This document shows, in pieces, positions 1 to 6,748 of a stretch of DNA of 20,208 nucleotides (position 1 is the first letter of the stretch; every line of letters starts with the position of its first letter). Source of the stretch: Pavlovales sp. CCMP2436. Taxonomy: Eukaryota; Haptophyta; Pavlovophyceae; Pavlovales. Made by a program: the position numbers and the translations under genes. The notes beneath the pieces are model-generated. The model saw only the letters and a program-made list of their open reading frames with translations. It was not told where the DNA came from and searched no databases. The DNA lies in assembly GCA_026770615.1 (NCBI GenBank), contig MU631688.1:1-20208 (forward strand), written 5' to 3'.

Positions 1-303
1 CAACGGAGGTTGACGTCTGTACGAAATCTACGGTAGGAACAGTGATAATCCCGCCGTGATCAATCACCATTTTTCGCTCGACGTCAGGTGAAATGCGGAT
101 ATATGAGATCCACATTTTAAAGCTATCGATCACGCAGGAACCCACCGGCGTGGCAGACCATTTTCCGTAATTTAGCACATCGGCAAGTTTAATCACGATA
201 CGGATGTTTTCCTTGGCCTGCGAGATCGGCCACGCACGCATGCTCATGCTACCTAGAATTGAGACGAGAGGGACGCACACCGTTAGATAACCACCCACCG
301 GGA
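1..303 (-). repeat. MCP-derived inverted duplication, left copy
   Basis: Bases 1-303 are identical, as far as I can read, to the reverse complement of 6432-6734. The match ends at 303/304 inside the MCP gene and reaches the very first base of the window on the other side. Confidence 0.9.
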
Positions 304-781
304 TAGTGGCGCCTAACCGTGCATAATATGCATCGGTGAAGTTTTGTGGCGTCAAAATCGCGGCAGGCACGTAATCGGCCACCCCTCTCATGGTACCGGA
401 TGTTTTATAATCGTCAGCGCCACATGAAAAATCGGTTAAAATCTGCTGCAGGAGGTTGTACTCGGAGATTGAACTCAATTGACGCGATCCGTGAAAGACG
501 TCGATTTGCGAGAGCACGCATGCAGCTGACTTATCGAGCTGGACTGTCTGCGCTGTTCCGTTGTAAATACGAAAGCTCAACGCGGTTTGACTCGGATCCA
601 TCATTTGTCCAGGTGTACCGCACGCAAGCTCGAGTGTGATTTGCGACGAAGGCGCGAAAGTGGCTCCGTTGGTGGGGGTGATGTACGCACGAATGCACTC
701 ACTTTTCACAGCGGGTGGACGAGGCGAAAAATCGTAGAAAGCAGGAATCGCGGGGGCGTACTGATGATCGGTGTCGTTCAT
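1..781 (-). CDS. Polinton-type major capsid protein (double jelly-roll), N-terminal ~260 residues, 3' end outside window
   Basis: This reading frame is open on the minus strand from an ATG at 779-781 to the window edge, so the C-terminal part is missing. It encodes a protein that builds the icosahedral shell of Polinton/Maverick and related viruses. The call rests on the N-terminal architecture: a beta-rich start, then a segment reading QLDKSAACVLSQIDVFHGSR, followed by the 'SEYNLLQQIL' stretch. These match the conserved 'polar-residues / H-G / YN-L-L' block of Polinton MCPs. Further on, WISYIRISPDVERKM is typical of the end of the first jelly roll. It lies 41 bp downstream of the small virion-type gene and is co-oriented with it and the penton gene. 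Bases 1-303 occur again, inverted, at 6432-6734. Family MCPs are usually 450-650 residues long, so roughly half is present. Family level is fairly certain, finer placement is not. Confidence 0.8.
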   Translation of the reverse strand, partial: MNDTDHQYAPAIPAFYDFSPRPPAVKSECIRAYITPTNGATFAPSSQITLELACGTPGQMMDPSQTALSFRIYNGTAQTVQLDKSAACVLSQIDVFHGSRQLSSISEYNLLQQILTDFSCGADDYKTSGTMRGVADYVPAAILTPQNFTDAYYARLGATIPVGGYLTVCVPLVSILGSMSMRAWPISQAKENIRIVIKLADVLNYGKWSATPVGSCVIDSFKMWISYIRISPDVERKMVIDHGGIITVPTVDFVQTSTSV

Positions 782-821
782 TATAGATGTAGTAACACTA
801 CGTCAGATATTTAATTCAAAT

Positions 822-1139
822 CTACATTTTTTCGAATTTGTTTGTTAAAAGTTTTGTCCCAACACCCCCGGTTGCACTTGCGACGGAGCCTGCAAGACCA
901 ACCGTGTTTAATACCGAAGAACCCATACCCACAAGCCCTTGTACGAGGGGAATATTTTTGAGAACCGGGATAGCCTCTGCAAGAGAAAGCGCTTGATGAC
1001 CAATCTCAGAATTTTTTTGTGCTGCTTTTCCGGCAGTTGAAAGCAACGAACTCGTAAAACGTCCGATGCTAGCGATTCCACCTCCTGCAGTACGGCGAAT
1101 ATGACTTGCTCCTTGAGACAGTCGTCCGAGAAATCTCAT
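822..1139 (-). CDS. Small Gly/Ala/Ser-rich virion-type protein (possible pVI/pX-like membrane-active protein)
   Basis: The product has 105 residues if it starts at the ATG at 1137-1139. An in-frame ATG seven codons upstream (1158-1160) is an alternative. The N-terminus is basic and amphipathic (MRFLGRLSQGASHIRR), followed by Gly/Ser-rich helical stretches and a hydrophobic segment near residues 57-95 (IPLVQGLVGMGSSVLNTVGL). This layout, together with its place between penton and MCP genes, recalls the small membrane-interacting or core proteins of adenoviruses, adintoviruses and polinton-like viruses. No specific motif proves this and the role is inferred from context and composition. The gene starts 26 bp after the penton stop codon, so the three minus-strand genes look like one transcription unit. 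Confidence 0.6.
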   Translation of the reverse strand: MRFLGRLSQGASHIRRTAGGGIASIGRFTSSLLSTAGKAAQKNSEIGHQALSLAEAIPVLKNIPLVQGLVGMGSSVLNTVGLAGSVASATGGVGTKLLTNKFEKM

Positions 1140-1165
1140 TTTTGTGATAGTACCATACATTTTTA

Positions 1166-1942
1166 TTAAACAATGTAAATTCCCAGAGTGCAGCACCAGT
1201 CGAGTCCGTTTGTATCGTATGGGTCTCCCGCGTCGGTTGTCAACTGAATGCGGATGCTTGAAATGCATTTTCGTGTCGTCTCTAGCATTGACGAGTACGG
1301 TGCAATATATGTCTGTATGGAACCCCAAGGCTGGGAAATTGGTATTGAGGCAAACGTATTTAGTGAGGATCCGTTTCCGAGCGCGTCAGTGGTGTGCACA
1401 TCGATTGTCGGCGCACAGAGCCGAATTGCACGTGGTCCGCGTATATCAAAGTAATTCGGTAAATTTGTGGCTACAAGCGTCGATAGAATCGGCGTGTAGA
1501 CACCCAACCCTAAAAGAGCGTTCATTGTATTTCCAACGGTAACTATTGTTGTGGTGTTCGTCGAAGATGAGTTCACTAGTTTCAGCTTTACATCCCCCGA
1601 TGTGTACGTGATCGTTGCTGTTTTATTCGGGTATGCCGCCAACCACGCGGCGTTGACAGCTGCAGTCAGCGTCCCCATGGCGGGAAAGTAGCCTATGGGT
1701 ACCGTAAAAGTGCTCACACCTGCGTTTAGCGTGTCCTGAAACTTAAACGTGTTATTAGAGGGATTAATCGTGTATTCAGAAATCGGAACAGCTGCTGAAA
1801 CGAGCTGAATCAGAATTTTTTCATCTTGCCCGCACATCACGGGCACCCCTAGGGTCCAATCGCAACAGTCGCGGCGCAGCTCTCCGCACGGGTAGTTGGA
1901 AGAATTCAGAGACGATAGATAAATGAATTGCTGAGTAGACAT
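1166..1942 (-). CDS. Penton-type minor capsid protein (Polinton-like)
   Basis: The 258-residue product is beta-rich with few charged residues. It begins with a Cys-containing stretch (CGELRRDCCDW) and continues with alternating Thr/Ser/Asn-rich strands. The C-terminal half carries the features I associate with Polinton and polinton-like virus penton proteins: LLGLGVYTPI, then a YFDIRGPRAIRLCAPTIDV segment ('Y-x-D-I-R-G-P' block), then ISQPWGSIQTYI and a final SIRIQLTTDAGDPYDTNGL. This protein forms the fivefold vertices. Its length suits a single jelly-roll penton. It heads the minus-strand capsid cluster (penton, small virion protein, MCP) and is divergent from the packaging gene cluster across a 48-bp gap. 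A match to a non-penton minor virion protein cannot be excluded without a profile search. Confidence 0.72.
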   Translation of the reverse strand: MSTQQFIYLSSLNSSNYPCGELRRDCCDWTLGVPVMCGQDEKILIQLVSAAVPISEYTINPSNNTFKFQDTLNAGVSTFTVPIGYFPAMGTLTAAVNAAWLAAYPNKTATITYTSGDVKLKLVNSSSTNTTTIVTVGNTMNALLGLGVYTPILSTLVATNLPNYFDIRGPRAIRLCAPTIDVHTTDALGNGSSLNTFASIPISQPWGSIQTYIAPYSSMLETTRKCISSIRIQLTTDAGDPYDTNGLDWCCTLGIYIV

Positions 1943-1990
1943 TTGGTACTTGTTATCGAGATTTTTTTCTGTGGTACAAACATATCAGAA
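1943..1990. promoter_or_regulatory. Short divergent intergenic region, presumed bidirectional promoter
   Basis: Only 48 bp separate the penton start (minus) from the start of the 125-residue gene (plus), so both transcription units must be driven from here or from inside coding sequence. It contains a T-run (ATTTTTTTC) and a repeated TGGTAC word at both ends. No recognised viral promoter motif is visible, so the assignment is positional. Confidence 0.35.
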
Positions 1991-2368
1991 ATGTCCTTTT
2001 CATCGAATGACATCACAAATGATGCAAAAATTGATGCAAAATCCGATGAAACGGAGCAAACAATTAACGCTAAAACATCACTCAGTCCTGACACCCAAGA
2101 ACTGCCGATCAGACACGTGAATCCTGCTGTCGAACAGTCTACGCAGACAAATAAACGGAAAGCGACACCTGGTCAAATCCGTGCGTTAGCTGCAGCTCGT
2201 GACAAGTATAACGCAGAACGAACACACACTAAAATGGAGAAACTACGGTTAAAACTGCTTGGATATTGCGTGCCGGGTGTACCACCATCGCTACCTCCAC
2301 TTCACGCGACGTCTGTTATTCCTGCTTCACCTATACCACCTTCGCAGAAAAATGTAAGGTACTATTAA
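1991..2368 (+). CDS. Basic-helix / proline-rich protein of unknown function, viral
   Basis: The product has 125 residues from the ATG at 1991. Upstream codons are open but run into the divergent promoter gap, so this start is preferred. Three zones are visible. The N-terminus is acidic, Ser/Thr/Asp-rich and probably disordered (about residues 1-45). A basic helix rich in Lys/Arg/Ala follows (about 53-90; KRKATPGQIRALAAARDKY). The C-terminus is proline-rich (about 95-120). The basic-helix pattern occurs in several small polinton-like and large-DNA-virus proteins and could bind DNA or act as a scaffold, but I recognise no family. Its TAA directly abuts the ATG of the packaging ATPase with no spacer, which suggests coupled expression with packaging genes. 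Confidence 0.6.
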   Translation: MSFSSNDITNDAKIDAKSDETEQTINAKTSLSPDTQELPIRHVNPAVEQSTQTNKRKATPGQIRALAAARDKYNAERTHTKMEKLRLKLLGYCVPGVPPSLPPLHATSVIPASPIPPSQKNVRYY

Positions 2369-3088
2369 ATGAAAGCAACGATCACCGAAGAGGTCAATGA
2401 GATAACGATTCATACTCCTACGTTCATGTGCGATACGCCGTATCACGGTGTCCCAAGCCCACTTCCGCAAAATCACAGCTTTATCCTGTTTTGTGGACCT
2501 CCTAGATCCGGTAAGAGCTCCTTGAGTACTGCTTTTTTGACGCAGCAGCATCCACCAATCTTTGTAAATCAATTCAACCGTGTTTTTGTACTCGTACCGC
2601 AGGGATCGTTCGAGTCGATGAAGGACAATCCGTTTAAGGGACATCATTCGCTCTCGCATGAATTCAATAGCGAAATTCTCGACGAGATCATCGGATGCTG
2701 TGAAGTTGCGGCTAAAGCTGGCAAGGAAAGCCTTTTGCTCATCGACGATTTCATGACCTCGTTAAAGGATAACTCACTACGAAAACAGTTTGAAAAAGTG
2801 GTTGCGAATAAGCGACATCTCAAACTCTCGGTGTGGGTCATATCGCAGACGTACAATGCACTACCGCTGAGTACGCGCAAACTTCTCTCGCAAATTGCGC
2901 TGTTCAAATCTGCAAACATGAAAGAGATCGAAAACGTTCGTTCAGAATTAATTGCACGTTCACGTGAGGATTTCGATGCGATTTACCGTCATATTTTCAA
3001 GGTCGGTGGAGACACGCATGCGTTCATGTGGGTGGACGTTGGATCTGGCGAGATCTACAATAAATTCTCGAGACTGGTTGTATCTTGA
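2369..3088 (+). CDS. FtsK/HerA-type genome-packaging ATPase (Polinton / A32-like)
   Basis: The 239-residue product is a P-loop ATPase that pumps viral DNA into the capsid. Walker A is at residues 43-50 (GPPRSGKS), after a hydrophobic strand (FILFC). Walker B is at about 122-127 (LLLIDDF), with consecutive acidic residues. A conserved strand ending in Gln lies at about 155-160 (VWVISQ), followed by an Arg at about 170, as in the A32/FtsK-HerA packaging family. The length equals the usual 220-260 residues for Polinton ATPases, so it appears complete. The start ATG directly abuts the previous gene's stop. It sits beside capsid genes, the standard morphogenesis module of Polintons, adintoviruses and virophages. 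I see no break in the frame. Confidence 0.88.
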   Translation: MKATITEEVNEITIHTPTFMCDTPYHGVPSPLPQNHSFILFCGPPRSGKSSLSTAFLTQQHPPIFVNQFNRVFVLVPQGSFESMKDNPFKGHHSLSHEFNSEILDEIIGCCEVAAKAGKESLLLIDDFMTSLKDNSLRKQFEKVVANKRHLKLSVWVISQTYNALPLSTRKLLSQIALFKSANMKEIENVRSELIARSREDFDAIYRHIFKVGGDTHAFMWVDVGSGEIYNKFSRLVVS

Positions 3089-3124
3089 AAAAATCATGTT
3101 TAAAATGACAAGCAGGTTTACATC

Positions 3125-3394
3125 ATGACGCACTTTGTGAATCATAAAAAATTTAACGACCAGTTCATGAATCCATATGCGATTAAAGCCAGTGACCCTC
3201 GTCCTCGCTCGACTTACTATACAACGCCCGATGGGAACCCGTATGTCGGCGCGATGTTTCGTCTGTGGCCTGCAACTGACATGTGGACGGGGGTGCAGCT
3301 CGATAAGTCTTCGGTAAAACTTACCTTGCACAAGAATCCTATTATTATCGATTATAGTGTGCCGTCCCCAGAATCTGCCCCGGAACCCTCGTGA
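3125..3394 (+). CDS. Small viral protein of unknown function (89 residues)
   Basis: The frame is open from an ATG at 3125, 36 bp after the ATPase stop and in the same orientation. The product is rich in Tyr, Trp, Pro and Asn with a short acidic/proline tail (PSPESAPEPS). The central segment YTTPDGNPYVGAMFRLWP could form a small beta domain. No transmembrane helix, cysteine pattern or catalytic motif is visible and I do not recognise the family. Its position in the packaging/capsid module suggests a virion or assembly role, which is inference only. Confidence 0.55.
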   Translation: MTHFVNHKKFNDQFMNPYAIKASDPRPRSTYYTTPDGNPYVGAMFRLWPATDMWTGVQLDKSSVKLTLHKNPIIIDYSVPSPESAPEPS

Positions 3395-3445
3395 ACTGAG
3401 CTTACAGTACTCAATAGCAGCTACGGTATACCAGAGGTGACAATC

Positions 3446-3790
3446 ATGTCTGATCCACATCTTAAGGACTACATAAATCCGAGAGATGCTCCGTTTTTGG
3501 CGCAAAGGCTATCGCTCGGAGTTCTACCCACTCCATTTATGGGTGCTCGTGCGGTTGATGCGACAGGATATGTTAATCCAAGTCTGATACCGATGAGCCT
3601 TGCTGGACCTGTGAATGCTGTGAATCCACCCGCTTACTTTGTTCAGCAGGTTCCAAGTTCACGCCAGGTCTTCAATCCGATGGCGCCAGCGATTTCTTCA
3701 GCGGTTTCAGTGCCAAAAATACCAGTCTCAACCAATCCGGCTGGACCTTCGACCCTTCTTCGATCACCTCTTCCCCGCAGTAATCGTTGA
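3446..3790 (+). CDS. Proline-rich viral protein of unknown function
   Basis: The 114-residue product starts at the ATG at 3446. An in-frame GTG three codons upstream is less likely. It is rich in Pro, Ser, Ala and Val and probably extended, for example NPRDAPFLAQRLSLGVLP near the N-terminus and a Ser/Pro-rich, weakly basic C-terminus. Such compositions are common among minor virion or scaffold proteins. It follows the 89-residue gene after 51 bp. The last 119 bp overlap, tail to tail, the 3' end of the minus-strand gene ending at 3672. An overlap this long is unusual for a compact virus and makes one of the two C-termini suspect. Confidence 0.5.
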   Translation: MSDPHLKDYINPRDAPFLAQRLSLGVLPTPFMGARAVDATGYVNPSLIPMSLAGPVNAVNPPAYFVQQVPSSRQVFNPMAPAISSAVSVPKIPVSTNPAGPSTLLRSPLPRSNR

Positions 3791-4040
3791 ATGAATCCAT
3801 GATGATGCATGTACGCTTCTCATCAGCTTCAAAGCGGAGATTTTCGCGTACGTCGTTCGTGATTGGATCGATGATGTGTCCTTCGAGCACAAACTTGTTT
3901 CTGTAATGGTCGATGACGGTCACATCGCCGTACATGTACTTCTCAAACAGTGAGACCTTTACGCTCTTGTGTGCCTTCCCTCTGGCGATGATGCCGGCGT
4001 TAATCTCGAGAATTCTCTGAAGGTCTGTGTTGACGCACAT
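3672..4040 (-). CDS. Viral protein of unknown function (122 residues), 5' part duplicated at 7374-7451
   Basis: The minus-strand frame opens at the ATG at 4038-4040 and has balanced charged and hydrophobic residues, for example LFEKYMYGDVTVIDHYRN, as expected of a folded alpha/beta protein. No motif identifies it. The first 26 codons lie inside the long inverted repeat, so a truncated copy starts at 7374 on the plus strand and runs into unrelated sequence after 7451, stopping at 7501. This shows that the repeat boundary cuts a gene rather than a clean element end. The 3' end overlaps the convergent proline-rich gene by 119 bp. Confidence 0.5.
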   Translation of the reverse strand: MCVNTDLQRILEINAGIIARGKAHKSVKVSLFEKYMYGDVTVIDHYRNKFVLEGHIIDPITNDVRENLRFEADEKRTCIIMDSFNDYCGEEVIEEGSKVQPDWLRLVFLALKPLKKSLAPSD

Positions 4041-4194
4041 GACAGTCTGTATGCTGATGCTTTAGATTTTTATTCGACTAACGCAGACGACCTGATCTAT
4101 GGTTCGTATATGGATTGCAAATGACTCGCAAATGACACTCGGCGGCCGGCCACCTGATTCCCTCGATGACCTTGGATGACCGTGACGTGCTCAC

Positions 4195-4256
4195 GATGTG
4201 CGCTTTTCTGTGACGTGTTCTTGATGTGCGCTTTTCTGTGACGTGTTCTTGATGTG
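4195..4256 (+). repeat. 28-bp tandem repeat, two full units plus a partial third
   Basis: Two identical 28-bp units begin at 4195 and 4223 (start GATGTGCGCTTTTCTGTGAC). A diverged third starts at 4251. The mirror copy lies at about 7158-7219. No coding role is apparent. Direct repeats just inside a terminal repeat are common in replication-initiation regions, but nothing here proves that. Confidence 0.8.
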
Positions 4257-4267
4257 TGCTTTCTACC

Positions 4268-4411
4268 ATGCGTTCTAACATGCGATCTGACACGCTATCT
4301 GTCATGCACTCTAACATGCACTCTGACATGAACTCTGACATGCACTCTGACATGCGATCTAACATGCACTCTACTGCGCGCTCCACCACAAACTCTACTA
4401 CAAACTCTACT
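4268..4411 (+). repeat. 12-bp-period tandem array (12 units)
   Basis: Twelve contiguous 12-bp units of the type ATGCACTCTGAC run from 4268 to 4411, degenerating at the right end to ACAAACTCTACT. Because 12 is a multiple of three, it reads as a Met/Ser/Asp/Asn tetrapeptide repeat in one frame. That frame stays open to 4549 and the opposite strand is also open, so coding potential cannot be judged from openness. The inverted copy is at 7003-7146. Confidence 0.85.
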
Positions 4412-4781
4412 CTACCACGTCCACCCTTCCGCCCACACTTCACCGTGGCACCACACGATCGCGACGGGTTTACGATCGAGGAACATCGAGGACTGCGCGT
4501 TGTACTTAAAACCGTGTTTTTCGCAAAAATGAAAATGCTTCAAATCTGAAACGGACCAAAACCGACCTCAAAAAAGGCTCGAATAACGCACGATTTTACA
4601 CACGGGAAACATACTCGGATACTAGGGGGTCGAAAATGAGGCACACGGGTTTCAAAACTGTCCTGGCTCGTAACTTACCATACACACACGAGCGCATACC
4701 AAAGTTTGCAACGGTGTTAACCAGACGCGAATTATACACCAGGATCAATGGGACGACACGCAAACGCCGTATGAACGTGCG

Positions 4782-6089
4782 ATGCAAATCACAGACCCTA
4801 GCGTTCGCGAGAAAATAATTAAACAAACGTGCACTCTGACGGACAAGCCGTGGGACAGACTTGATCAAAAAGCGCCTTTCGTCGCATACGCAGATTTTGA
4901 GGCAACGGCCGTTCCAGGTAGTCCACAAAAGGCTGTTTCGTACCGTATGGTTATCGTACACACGAGCGGTGCACCAGACGACGTGTACGAATATCTCGGC
5001 GAGAATGCACACGTAGCATTTTTAGAAAAGCTGATCGAATTAAACGATGTGTACCGCAAGATATTCAACCGTTACCCGAAGTTCATGCAAGAGGTACCAG
5101 ACGATTTCACACAGGCAAAAAAGTGTTATATGTGTGCTGATGATAAAAACTTTTATGGTCACAACAAGCACCTGGACCATTCGCACATGACTGGAGTGTA
5201 CCTAGGAGCGGCATGCATGCGTTGCAACACACACCGTCGCAATGACAAACAAATCAGCGTTTTCTTTCACAACTCAAAAGGATACGATACGCATCACATC
5301 TGGCTCGCACTGAGACACTGTGTTGATAAAATTTGGTCAAGCAATGATAAAGATGATAATAGCGATGGAGATGAAGATAAGAATAACGGAAAAGTACGTA
5401 TCAGCGGTATCCCAATGAATACGGAAAAACTCAAGACGATAAACATCGGGCTTTTTAGCGTGAGAGATTCGATGGACTTCATGATGGGCTCACTCGCCGA
5501 TCTAATAAAGATGTGTCCCGACAAGTCAAAAAAGAGAATCCTTGAAGTTGCGCAAAAGCATGCAAATGAAAAATCGTTACCGGTATATCAAGTGTTTGAT
5601 CAGCTCAAGCAAAAGGGTGTGTTCCCGTACGAATACGACTGGATGGGTAACCTCGACGCAGAGATCGACCCCGAACATTTTCAAACAACGCTCGGTAAGG
5701 TCTACAGCGTCACAACAAGCCTCGACAATGTGCAAACGGGTGACTCGACGATTGCCGCTAATCTTGCCGCGAAAAACCTGATCTGCAAAAATGAAACAGA
5801 AATGCGCATCAATGAAATGAAAGACAAGCTGCACATTAACACTTACCGCGAGCTGCACGATTTGTATCTTGCGGTTGACGTTGCGGGGCTCGTCGACATC
5901 ATGGAGGATTTGCGTGAGACAACTTACAAAGCTTTCAGGCTAGATTTGGTGCACACGTTTGGACTTCCTACGCTCGCAAAAACAGTAGCGTTTAAAATGA
6001 TTCGCGAGTCAAAAGAACTCACCGGAGTAAGTGGAATTGAGTTGTTGCAAACTACGGACCTGTATAAATTTTTGACGAATCTAAAATAG
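4782..6089 (+). pseudogene. Protein-primed family B DNA polymerase (Polinton pPolB), exonuclease half, frameshifted at its 3' end
   Basis: The first ATG is at 4782, but the frame is open from 4674, so the true N-terminus may be upstream or lost at the repeat edge at 4689. The 435 residues hold the 3'-5' proofreading exonuclease: Exo I at 38-42 (DFEAT), Exo II at about 161-172 (FFHNSKGYDTHH, Asp169), and Exo III at about 362-378 (YLAVDVAGLVDIMEDLR, Asp366). Between Exo I and II lies a C-x2-C...D-H-x-H...C-x2-C cluster (115-148) resembling the endonuclease VII-like zinc insert of Polinton polymerases. An acidic linker (about 187-203) is low complexity. The frame stops at 6089 just as the conserved glycine-rich segment begins. 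The continuation is in the -1 frame from about 6090, after an A-run. Polintons use this enzyme to copy their linear, protein-capped genome. Confidence 0.85.
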
Positions 6090-6100
6090 GAGGTATTTCG

Positions 6101-6748
6101 ATGAGCAAGCAGCAGCACGCCATTGCAGAAAACAGACCAGGATTCGACGGGTATAATGAGAGCAAGCCCACAGTCGCCTTGGAAAAGCAGGATGCAGTCG
6201 GTCTTTATGCAACAACGCAGCATCTTAAACTACCATACGGCGATTACCACGACTACTCGCAAGCTGAAATTGACACGTTCGATGCAAACCACGCTAAGTG
6301 GGGCTCGTTACCAGAATCGCCAGAAGATATTGATAAACCTGACCGCTGGCAAACTGATATCGGTTGCCAAATTGAGGCAGATTGGGTGATCCCACAGCAC
6401 TTGCACGATAAATTTAATGAGCTTCCACCACTCCCGGTGGGTGGTTATCTAACGGTGTGCGTCCCTCTCGTCTCAATTCTAGGTAGCATGAGCATGCGTG
6501 CGTGGCCGATCTCGCAGGCCAAGGAAAACATCCGTATCGTGATTAAACTTGCCGATGTGCTAAATTACGGAAAATGGTCTGCCACGCCGGTGGGTTCCTG
6601 CGTGATCGATAGCTTTAAAATGTGGATCTCATATATCCGCATTTCACCTGACGTCGAGCGAAAAATGGTGATTGATCACGGCGGGATTATCACTGTTCCT
6701 ACCGTAGATTTCGTACAGACGTCAACCTCCGTTGTGTGTGTATGGTAA
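6101..6748 (+). pseudogene. Chimeric ORF: pPolB finger/motif A region fused in frame to an inverted MCP fragment
   Basis: The ATG at 6101 is internal to the polymerase, and its frame connects to the preceding pPolB piece by a -1 shift near 6083-6090. Residues 1 to about 110 continue pPolB: the conserved SKQQHAIAEN segment, then DAVGLYATTQ, corresponding to polymerase motif A ('D-x-x-x-L-Y'), and later IEADWVIPQHLHDKF, matching the Polinton 'V-D-x-x-x-P-x-x-L-H' stretch. Motif B and the motif C Asp-x-Asp are absent. From base 6432 the DNA is the exact reverse complement of 303-1, so the rest of the ORF is MCP sequence in the MCP's own reading frame, ending in a few codons from the inverted repeat and TAA at 6746-6748. 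It is not a functional polymerase. Confidence 0.82.
6432..6734 (+). repeat. MCP-derived inverted duplication, right copy
   Basis: This is the exact reverse complement of bases 1-303. Its left junction with the polymerase falls in the short shared word TCCCGG/CCCGG. Its right junction passes at 6734 into the long inverted repeat with at most a 1-bp overlap. Confidence 0.9.

Larger units (their letters stand above)
3963..4689 (+). repeat. Left arm of ~0.73-kb long inverted repeat
   Basis: Bases 3963-4689 recur as reverse complement at 6734-7451. Over the parts I compared they are essentially identical, apart from a 9-bp gap (left has ~9 bp extra around 4619-4629). The arm includes the 5' end of the 122-residue gene, a FseI-like GGCCGGCC-type spot near 4143-4151, three 28-bp units, a 12-bp-period array and the sequence leading to the polymerase. 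It may be derived from the element's terminal inverted repeat. Because one edge cuts a gene, rearrangement is at least part of the explanation. Confidence 0.85.

Noticed and set aside
346..814. Plus-strand ORFs over the MCP gene
   Set aside because: They are antisense shadows of the minus-strand MCP reading frame with Arg-rich, unstructured composition.
4195..4411. Possible CRISPR array
   Set aside because: The repeats are directly contiguous without unique spacers, and the context is eukaryotic.
4256..4549. 97-residue Met/Ser/Asp repeat ORF, identical in both inverted-repeat arms (also 6865-7158 minus), and the overlapping 121-residue ORF on the opposite strand
   Set aside because: Openness is explained by the 12-bp period. 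The listed start is a GTG, and the first ATG is the first repeat unit. Kept only as a repeat, with the tail noted as a possibility.
4674..6748. Possibility that pPolB is intact with an intron at the frameshift
   Set aside because: The two conserved segments are separated by only a few bases around 6083-6095, too few for an intron, and polymerase motifs B and C are absent downstream.
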